Part shown: positions 1 to 4,673 of the stretch, one piece after another
Layout of the letters: each line of letters starts with the position of its first letter
Position numbering within the stretch: position 1 is the stretch's first letter
Assembly: GCA_937862675.1 (NCBI GenBank)
Contig: CALMEC010000222.1
Coordinates: 1-7,184, forward strand
Direction of reading: 5' to 3'
Length of the DNA stretch: 7,184 nt
From: an uncultured Actinomycetes bacterium
Lineage (GTDB): Bacteria > Actinomycetota > Thermoleophilia > Miltoncostaeales > Miltoncostaeaceae
Notes under the pieces: generated by a model
Seen by the model: only the letters and a program-made list of their open reading frames with translations
Database searches by the model: none
What the model was told of the DNA's origin: nothing
Translations under genes and position numbers: made by a program

Positions 1-2
1 CG

Positions 3-200
3 AAAGCAGCCGTCGAGGCTGCGCTGAAAGCCGGGAAGCACGTCGTCACCGCCAACAAGGCACTGCTGGCCCGGCACGGATCGGAACTCGCCCGCCTCGC
101 CGAGAAGCAGGGCGTTGCGCTCAACTTCGAGGCGGCGGGCGCCGGCTCCGATATCACCCGGTCGGGCCGTCGACGGTTGTCGTCGATCCTGTTCTCGTGA
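3..200 (+). pseudogene. hom: Homoserine dehydrogenase, internal fragment, broken at its 3' side
   Basis: Reading from base 3, the frame runs off the left edge and stops at TGA 198-200. The first ~45 residues (HVVTANKALLARHG, then GVALNFEAA) match the NAD(P)-domain end of homoserine dehydrogenase, which reduces aspartate semialdehyde to homoserine for threonine and methionine synthesis. In the family FEAA is followed by a glycine-rich VAGGIPI stretch and some 250 more residues. Here it is followed by GAGSDI, an arginine-rich tail and a stop, so homology is lost near base 138-147. The TANKALLA wording is typical of alphaproteobacteria, by recall only. Family identity is fairly sure; whether the break is a real rearrangement or an assembly join cannot be told from sequence alone. 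Confidence 0.75.
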
Positions 201-226
201 GGTCGCTCATGCCTGTCGCCGCCTAT
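147..226. other. Unassigned spacer between two gene fragments
   Basis: This stretch lies between the last recognisable homoserine dehydrogenase residues and the first recognisable glycosyltransferase residues (YRRADIF, from about 225). The glycosyltransferase frame is open through it, reading YHPVGPSTVVVDPVL and on to MPVAA, but I recognise no family in it. It may be a join, or a diverged part of the glycosyltransferase. Confidence 0.35.
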
Positions 227-553
227 CGCCGCGCCGACATCTTCGCGCTCGCCTGCCGCATCACCGCCGACGGCGACCGCGACGGCCTGCCCAACGTGCT
301 GATGGAGGCGCAGAGCCAGTCGCTGGCCTGCGTCTCGACCAATGTCTCGGCGATTCCCGAGCTGATCGAGGATGGCAGGGGCGGCCTCCTGGTGCCGCCC
401 TCGAGCCCGCCGGCGCTGGCCCGGGCGCTCGAGCGGCTGATCCGCGATCCGGCTTTGCGCGCCGGGCTCGGCCAGCATGGCCACGACGTCGTGCGCCAGC
501 GCTTCTCCTTCGAGGCCGGCATCGAGCGGCTCCTCGCCCGCCTGCCGCGATAG
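197..553 (+). CDS. GT-B (family 4-like) glycosyltransferase, C-terminal fragment
   Basis: The frame encodes the C-terminal nucleotide-sugar binding half of a GT-B glycosyltransferase, a cell-envelope polysaccharide or glycolipid enzyme. The telling parts are YRRADIFALACRI, then DGLPNVLMEA in the place of the family's E-x7-E motif (D replaces the first E), followed by SAIPELIEDG, GGLLVPP and a terminal helix ending FSFEAGIERLLARL. Complete enzymes have roughly 350-420 residues; here there are at most 118, so the N-terminal Rossmann half is missing. The GTG at 197 is only the first available start and is unlikely to be a real one; the frame is open further upstream. It ends five bases before the next glycosyltransferase start, as in a tandem glycosyltransferase operon. 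Substrate unknown. Confidence 0.75.
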   Translation: MRSLMPVAAYRRADIFALACRITADGDRDGLPNVLMEAQSQSLACVSTNVSAIPELIEDGRGGLLVPPSSPPALARALERLIRDPALRAGLGQHGHDVVRQRFSFEAGIERLLARLPR

Positions 554-556
554 ATG

Positions 557-1759
557 CTATGTCCCGGCCCATGCGGATCGCGTTTCACACGCCGCTGAAG
601 CCACTCGACCATCCGATCCCCTCCGGTGACCGCTCGATGGCGCGGGCGCTGGCCGGCATCCTGCGTCGCCTCGGCCACGAGGTGATCGCCGTCGATCGCC
701 ATGAGCCCGGCCGCCGCGGCCTGATCGAGCCCTAGCCCCCCCCCCCGCACTTCCCAGCCCCACCCCCTGCACTTGTCGCCCTCTGGGCGACAAGTGCAGG
801 GTCTGCGGGGTGTCGGTGTCGGTCAGCTCGAGGCGGTCCACCCTGCCGCGCCGCGCCTGCCGGCGGCTCGCCGTCAGGCCCGGTGCGTTGTTCACCATCG
901 ACACCCGGAACAGTGAGTGGACCACGGCCGACGCCTCGTGCGCGGTGTCGCCCGCGGCGGAGTCCGTGGAGACGCCCTCGGAGAACGGGTATGCGAAGAG
1001 CTGCGGCCGCGGCAGTCCATGGGCCGTCATGTCGTCGATCGAGCCGATGAGGTCACCGCGGACGCGTTCGACGTGCTCCGCGGCGGTCTCGGTCCGGTCC
1101 TGCTCCGGAAGCCACCGCCGCCGGGAGAGGGCGGCTCCGGTCGTGCCGGTCGCGTCGATCGGCACGCGACGGTGCAGGTCCCGCGTGTGGGAGCCGAAGT
1201 CCCATCGGCCGGAGTCGCGCATCGCGGTGATCTGGGGCCACGTCAGGTAGTACGGCCTCCGGGTACCGACGAACCCGGTGATGATGAACGAAACCCCCGT
1301 GAAACCGTGCCGCTCGAGGATCTCGTCCGCGTAGGTCCACAGGCCGTCGGTGCCGTCGTCGAACGTTATGAGGACGCTGCGCCGAGGCACCGGGCGACCG
1401 TCGACGTAGTCGAGGAACTCGTCGGCGGTGATGGAGCGGTACCCGGCGGCGGCCAATGCGGCCATCTGCGCCTCGAACGCCTCCGGCGTGATCGAGTACT
1501 TGGACGGCGACTCGCTCGCGATGTTGTGGTACGCGAGCACGACCGGCGCGGACGCACCGGCGGGAAGACCGGCCGACGCGACGCCGGCCGGCGCGACATG
1601 GGCCGCGGGGGTCGAGACACGCGGCGGGAGGGTGTCGCGGTGGTTGAAGTGGTAGGCGACCGGGAACGGTGCGATGAGCACGATCAGGCACACGACCCAC
1701 AGAACGGCGCCTGCCCCGCGGCCCGGTTCGGCGCGGCGTCTCCCCTCTCCGGGGCTCAC
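557..1759 (-). CDS. Membrane-anchored NodB-type polysaccharide deacetylase (C-terminus chimeric)
   Basis: This is a likely extracellular metal-dependent deacetylase (carbohydrate esterase 4 fold) acting on an N-acetylated polysaccharide. Residues 19-37 form one N-terminal membrane helix; a Pro/Ala-rich linker follows. NodB motifs are visible: YHNI at 77-80, TFDDG at 132-136 (D134 the likely base, D135 a metal ligand), GSHTRDLH at 189-196 giving metal ligands H191 and H196, and AYPF at 256-259. The H-x4-H spacing fits PgaB/IcaB better than NodB itself. The start is GTG at 1759, overlapping the previous stop as GTGA, with GGAG seven bases upstream (1770-1767). Native sequence seems to end near residue 320 (base ~800). 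The frame then reads through the inverted repeat and G run and, over residues ~340-400, antisense to the glycosyltransferase fragments; I do not believe that tail. Domain call is confident; true end unknown. Confidence 0.85.
   Translation of the reverse strand: MSPGEGRRRAEPGRGAGAVLWVVCLIVLIAPFPVAYHFNHRDTLPPRVSTPAAHVAPAGVASAGLPAGASAPVVLAYHNIASESPSKYSITPEAFEAQMAALAAAGYRSITADEFLDYVDGRPVPRRSVLITFDDGTDGLWTYADEILERHGFTGVSFIITGFVGTRRPYYLTWPQITAMRDSGRWDFGSHTRDLHRRVPIDATGTTGAALSRRRWLPEQDRTETAAEHVERVRGDLIGSIDDMTAHGLPRPQLFAYPFSEGVSTDSAAGDTAHEASAVVHSLFRVSMVNNAPGLTASRRQARRGRVDRLELTDTDTPQTLHLSPRGRQVQGVGLGSAGGGARARSGRGGRAHGDRRRSPRGRGDAGCRPAPAPSSGHRRGSDGRVASAACETRSAWAGT
559..735 (+). pseudogene. Glycosyltransferase, N-terminal fragment, truncated at the join
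   Basis: The ATG at 559 opens a 58-codon frame ending at TAG 733-735. The first ~40 residues (MRIAFHTPLKPLDHP, PSGDRSMARAL, LRRLGHEV) look like the start of an alphaproteobacterial GT-B glycosyltransferase: a beta strand, a loop with the SGDR element and the first helix. After GHEV the sequence (VDRHEPGRRGLIEP) no longer looks like the family and stops directly against the C run. A full enzyme would be several hundred residues longer, so this is a stump. An alternative ATG at 571 would remove four residues. No clear ribosome binding site was seen; the five-base gap to the preceding fragment suggests coupling in the original operon. Confidence 0.6.
736..764. other. Eleven-C homopolymer and C-rich stretch at the junction of two unrelated DNAs
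   Basis: Bases 736-746 are eleven consecutive C, followed by GCACTTCCCAGCCCCACC. To the left lie fragments of alphaproteobacterial type; to the right lies the actinobacterial deacetylase and its palindrome. The word GCACTT at 747-752 recurs at 769-774 inside the palindrome, so this stretch looks like a degraded copy of the neighbouring arm. On the minus strand the tract is a G run coming just after a strong hairpin, a pattern consistent with loss of sequencing quality. Confidence 0.6.
765..801. repeat. Perfect 16-bp inverted repeat with 5-base loop
   Basis: The left arm CCCTGCACTTGTCGCC (765-780) and right arm GGCGACAAGTGCAGGG (786-801) are exact reverse complements around the loop CTCTG. 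The transcript would form a very stable stem. No T-rich tail follows on either strand, so it is not a canonical intrinsic terminator, though it could end transcription or protect the 3' end of the minus-strand operon. It sits where the deacetylase should end. A dispersed intergenic palindrome family of the host is the other reading. Confidence 0.85.
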
Positions 1760-1869
1760 AGGATCGCTCCGCCGGTGAAGACGAGGAGATAGAGAGCCGT
1801 CACGGCGACCGCGGCGAGCACGGCACCGCCCACACGGATCACGCGTCGGATCATGCGACGGCCGGTCAC
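1756..1869 (-). CDS. 37-residue single-helix membrane protein between synthase and deacetylase
   Basis: A very small frame starts at GTG 1869 and stops at TGA 1758-1756. It has a basic N-terminus (GRRMIRRVIR) and one hydrophobic helix at about residues 12-32 (AVLAAVAVTALYLLVF), ending GGAIL, so the N-terminus is probably cytoplasmic. AGGAAG (1877-1872) lies just before the start. Its GTG overlaps the synthase stop by GTGA, and its own TGA overlaps the deacetylase GTG in the same way; this double coupling is the main evidence that it is translated. I recognise no family. By position it matches IcaD or PgaD, small membrane subunits of the synthase, but those are about 100-140 residues with two helices, so homology is not claimed. 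An internal ATG at codon 6 has no visible ribosome binding site. Confidence 0.7.
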   Translation of the reverse strand: MTGRRMIRRVIRVGGAVLAAVAVTALYLLVFTGGAIL

Positions 1870-3347
1870 GACTTCCTGCTCCAGATCCCGCGGCGGATGG
1901 TCAGCGCCGAGTAGACCAGCATCCAGGACAGCATCACGGACGAGAGGAGGCTCATCGCCGGGCGCAGACGCCATGCGGAGTCGCCGCGGTTGTCGAACGC
2001 GTACGCCAGCCCGTACGCGCACCCCTTCAAGGTCACGCCGGCCAGATAGAGCAGGGTCAGGAACCACAGGCCGTGCAGGGGCGCCCACACCATGTGCCGG
2101 AACGCCATGAAGGGTGCGGCCAGCACCCACAGCACGTGGCCGTAGTACAGGGACGCGCTTCCGACACCGCGCCGCCACATGAACTTGCCCGTGAAGAAGC
2201 AGTTGCGGATGAAGCTCTTCTTCCAGCGGATCTGCTGCCGGCAGAACGCGCGCACACCGGTGGGAACGTTGGTCCACACGAGGGCCGAGCGCACATATCC
2301 GACCCGCCACATGCGCTCCGGGTACTCCCTCTCGACGAACGGCGAGCCGGCGTGCTCCTTCTTGAGCGACCGGCCCGTCCACTTCTGGCCGAGGACGTAT
2401 CCGGTGAGCTGCCGGTCGGTGGCGAAGCGGAACTCTCCGCCGAGGAAGCTGTCGTACGCCCACGCGGAGAGGTAGTTGAGCACCGCGTCACGCCGGAAGA
2501 CCGCCAGGGGCCCGGACACGCACGTGACCGAGCCGAAGGTGGCCTCGGCCGCCTTCATGACGCGGAACTGGCCCTCGTACCAGACGTCCTGCATGCGCGC
2601 CAGGAGCGAGGCGTCCCGGTTGAGTGCGCGCGCATGGCCGCTGACCGCCCCCAGCTCCGGGTGGGTGACCAGTGCTCGGACGCAGCGCGACAGCGCCGAC
2701 GGCTCGAGGATGCAGTCGGAGTCGGTGAACGCGAGGACGTCGCCCGTGGCGAGCTGGGCGGCACGGGTCAGGGCATGTTTCTTCCCGACGTTCTTCGGGA
2801 GGGTCAGCAGCATGAATCCCAGCGGCACCTCCAGCCGCCGGAGCACCTCCACGGTGCCGTCCGTCGAGCCGTCGTCGACGACGATCACGTGGAGGTTCGG
2901 GTAGTCGCTCGCGACCATGGATCGGACGCACCGCTCGATGTTCTCCACCTCGTCCTTCACCGCCACGAGGAGCGTCACGGACGGCGTGGCGGGAAGGGAT
3001 GGGAACGAACCGGCGTCGCGTGGCCGGCGGACGAGCGTGGTCTCGCTGGGATCGTCGTACCTCGTGTAGGCGATGAACAGGAGGGCGATGGAGCCGGCGA
3101 GGACCGTGATGCCGTACCAGACGAGGATCCGGTCGGTCATGATGTCCGGCAGCCGCCACGCGAGCAGCACGATGAGCGGCATCAGCATCAGTGCGACGCC
3201 CAGCCGGCGGAGTCCCCGCTGCACCGGGGGTGTGCGGCGGTGCAGCCAGCGTTCCGCGCGTCCGGACCCGTTGCGCGGAGCCGGATACGGGAGGCCGTCG
3301 GCCGGCCGGTCGACGACGGCGACGGGATGGTGGGGAAGTGTGCTCAT
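1866..3347 (-). CDS. Processive family 2 glycosyltransferase (hyaluronan synthase/NodC/PgaC type)
   Basis: This membrane synthase probably polymerises a UDP-sugar, perhaps UDP-GlcNAc, and extrudes the chain. The 493 residues show two N-terminal helices (~49-66, ~74-94), a cytoplasmic GT-A domain and about three C-terminal helices (~402-421, ~425-445, ~463-484). Catalytic motifs are VDDGSTDG (157-164), TDSD (208-211, the DxD metal site), ATDRQLT (309-315; the HAS family has GDDR, and D311 fits the catalytic base) and QQIRW (371-375), the acceptor motif of processive enzymes, followed by KSF as in hyaluronan synthases. I chose ATG 3347, with a weak AGG seven bases upstream. The frame is open up to ATG 3482, but that extension contains a TTA codon, unlike the rest, and its GGAGG is one base from the ATG. 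It is coupled to the small gene downstream. Product chemistry is not settled by sequence. Confidence 0.88.
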   Translation of the reverse strand: MSTLPHHPVAVVDRPADGLPYPAPRNGSGRAERWLHRRTPPVQRGLRRLGVALMLMPLIVLLAWRLPDIMTDRILVWYGITVLAGSIALLFIAYTRYDDPSETTLVRRPRDAGSFPSLPATPSVTLLVAVKDEVENIERCVRSMVASDYPNLHVIVVDDGSTDGTVEVLRRLEVPLGFMLLTLPKNVGKKHALTRAAQLATGDVLAFTDSDCILEPSALSRCVRALVTHPELGAVSGHARALNRDASLLARMQDVWYEGQFRVMKAAEATFGSVTCVSGPLAVFRRDAVLNYLSAWAYDSFLGGEFRFATDRQLTGYVLGQKWTGRSLKKEHAGSPFVEREYPERMWRVGYVRSALVWTNVPTGVRAFCRQQIRWKKSFIRNCFFTGKFMWRRGVGSASLYYGHVLWVLAAPFMAFRHMVWAPLHGLWFLTLLYLAGVTLKGCAYGLAYAFDNRGDSAWRLRPAMSLLSSVMLSWMLVYSALTIRRGIWSRKS

Positions 3348-3666
3348 GTATCGGCCTGCCGGACGCGGCCGACGGTGGAGAACCTCTAAATCCGCGAAAT
3401 CGGGCAGCTCCATAGTTTCGGCGTGGTCGATCGGACACTTGACATCCGCGACGTGACGCCACGGGCCGGCCGGGCCTGTCATGCCTCCCGATCGACCCCC
3501 GGACGGACGACGCCCGTCCTGCTCCGGCAGCCGGCCCGCGACCCCCCGGCGGGAACGCTGTCAGGACGCGCGGAGGCCGGCGCTTGGTGCTCTGGGCGTG
3601 GACATCAGGCCGTGGTGACCGCAGACGGGACGGCGCGGCAGGCGGACCGCGGGCCGGTGCGGGCGA
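3348..3666 (-). other. Leader/intergenic region between GGDEF gene and synthase gene
   Basis: These 319 bases separate two minus-strand genes and contain no convincing gene. The synthase-proximal part is less GC-rich than its surroundings (AACCTCTAAATCC and CATAGTTTC on the plus strand), which suits a promoter or leader, but I find no clear -35/-10 pair. A 10-bp inverted pair, GGTCGATCGG (3425-3434) and CCGATCGACC (3488-3497), lies 53 bases apart, both built on the palindrome CGATCG. No terminator with a T tract was found after the GGDEF gene, so readthrough into the synthase operon is possible. Confidence 0.5.
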
Positions 3667-4572
3667 TCAGCGCCGCGAGACCGGCGAGCCGTCGGACGGC
3701 ACACCGTGCGGGTGGTCGTCGCGGCGCACGATCTGCACGTTGTTGCGCCCCTGCTGCTTGGCGCGGTAGAGGGCGCCGTCGGCGCGTCCCAGGGCGGCGT
3801 CGATCGAGTCCTCCGGCGGATGCCAGTCGGACACCCCGATGCTGCTCGTCACCTGCCGGCCGAGCCTCTCCGTCGCCCGCCGGATGGACTCGAAGACCGC
3901 GATCGCCGCGCTCCCGGGGTCGACCGTCCGCCCGGGGAGGATGACGCCGAACCCCTCGCCGCCCGGCCGCCCGATCACGGCGGCACGTTCGGGGCGCGTC
4001 TCGTCGCGGAGCATCGCCCCGTAGCGCCGGAGGACGTCGTCGCCCGCCGAATGGCCGCTGGTGTCGTTGAGCAGCTTGAAGTTGTCGAGGTCGAGGATGG
4101 CCACGACCATCGGCTGACGGGCGTTCTGCGCGAGGCTCTGGGCGCGAGAGAAGAACTCCCGCCGGTTGAGGACCTGCGTGAGGTCGTCGACGGCGGCGAG
4201 CACGGCGAGGCGCTCCTCGGCGCGGCGGCGCGCCGTGACCTCCTCCTCCAGCTGGCGCGTGCGCTCGTGCAGGTCGTGCGTGGCGCGGAACATGCCGATG
4301 GTGAGCATGGGCGCCACCATCAGGGGGACGAGGAACGGCAGGCCCACCTGGAGCGCCCACCCGGCGGCAGAGTCCGGGATCGACCCGGTGAAGAAGTAGA
4401 CCGTCGCGCAGATCGCGATCGAGACCAAGGCGGCGAAGAGGCCGAACGACAGTGCGGACTGGGTCGGCGAGCGCCGTCGGACGAGCTGGGGCGGAGCGAT
4501 GACCGGTGCCCGGGGATCCCGATCATCGGGGGATGCCGCCTGCCGTGCCTGCTTGGTCGTAGGGTGAGCCAA
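3667..4572 (-). CDS. Membrane-bound GGDEF-domain protein with degenerate GGEGF site
   Basis: GGDEF proteins make cyclic di-GMP from two GTP; degenerate ones often act as sensors or scaffolds. The 301 residues hold two membrane helices (~40-61, ~72-94), a charged helical linker (~98-124, HERTRQLEEEVTARRRAEER, probably a coiled coil) and a GGDEF domain (~127-283). Conserved parts are DDLTQVLNRREF (129-140), DLDNFKLLND (161-170, with the first metal Asp), GHSAGDDVLRR (173-183) and SSIGVSDW (243-250). The signature reads GRPGGEGF (201-208): the fourth position of GG[D/E]EF is Gly, so activity is doubtful. No RxxD inhibitory site is at the usual place. The start is TTG 4572, since an in-frame TGA lies nine codons upstream and no ATG or GTG precedes the helices; no good ribosome binding site is visible. 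It lies upstream of the polysaccharide operon on the same strand. Confidence 0.85.
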   Translation of the reverse strand: MAHPTTKQARQAASPDDRDPRAPVIAPPQLVRRRSPTQSALSFGLFAALVSIAICATVYFFTGSIPDSAAGWALQVGLPFLVPLMVAPMLTIGMFRATHDLHERTRQLEEEVTARRRAEERLAVLAAVDDLTQVLNRREFFSRAQSLAQNARQPMVVAILDLDNFKLLNDTSGHSAGDDVLRRYGAMLRDETRPERAAVIGRPGGEGFGVILPGRTVDPGSAAIAVFESIRRATERLGRQVTSSIGVSDWHPPEDSIDAALGRADGALYRAKQQGRNNVQIVRRDDHPHGVPSDGSPVSRR

Positions 4573-4608
4573 GGTGTCGTCGGACGCGCGAAGAACTCAG
4601 GAAAAAGG

Positions 4609-4669
4609 AAGGGAAAACGGCGCCGTTCCGGTATCTTATCTGGTTGAGCGTCCGTCCACGAGTTGGGAG
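4609..4669 (+). promoter_or_regulatory. Candidate acnA promoter with 12-bp palindrome, and ribosome binding site
   Basis: AACGGCGCCGTT at 4616-4627 is a perfect palindrome. TATCTT at 4632-4637 is a possible -10 box (four of six matches to the consensus), which would place the palindrome in the spacer where an operator or a spacer-distorting activator could sit. No good -35 box is seen. GGGAG at 4665-4669 stands four bases before the acnA ATG and fits a Shine-Dalgarno site. The 101-base region separates acnA from the divergent GGDEF gene and may serve both. The promoter is an inference; the palindrome is a direct observation. Confidence 0.4.
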
Positions 4670-4673
4670 CAGC

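Noticed and set aside
115..735. A 206-codon plus-strand frame covering the left fragments.
   Set aside because: Only its last 58 codons (from 559) look like a protein family; the rest is an Arg-rich shadow of the homoserine dehydrogenase and glycosyltransferase fragments in other frames.
765..801. The inverted repeat as a foldback artefact mirroring the deacetylase 3' end.
   Set aside because: A foldback would keep mirroring beyond the arms, but outside the 16-bp arms the flanks differ at once (position 764 against 802), so it behaves as a bounded element.
917..1792. A 291-codon plus-strand frame across the deacetylase gene.
   Set aside because: It is antisense to the NodB domain and has a compositional shadow translation with no domain features.
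2073..3389. A 438-codon plus-strand frame across the glycosyltransferase gene.
   Set aside because: It is antisense to a synthase with all catalytic motifs, and its own translation is Arg/Gly/His-rich with no family likeness.
3439..3444. TTGACA on the plus strand, a perfect -35 hexamer.
   Set aside because: No -10 box lies 16-19 bases downstream and no plus-strand gene follows; the neighbouring genes run on the minus strand.
3348..3482. A 45-residue N-terminal extension of the glycosyltransferase from ATG 3482.
   Set aside because: It contains a TTA codon and several A/T-ending codons unlike the gene body, its GGAGG is only one base from the ATG, and it adds no domain element. Start at 3347 is preferred, though not proven.
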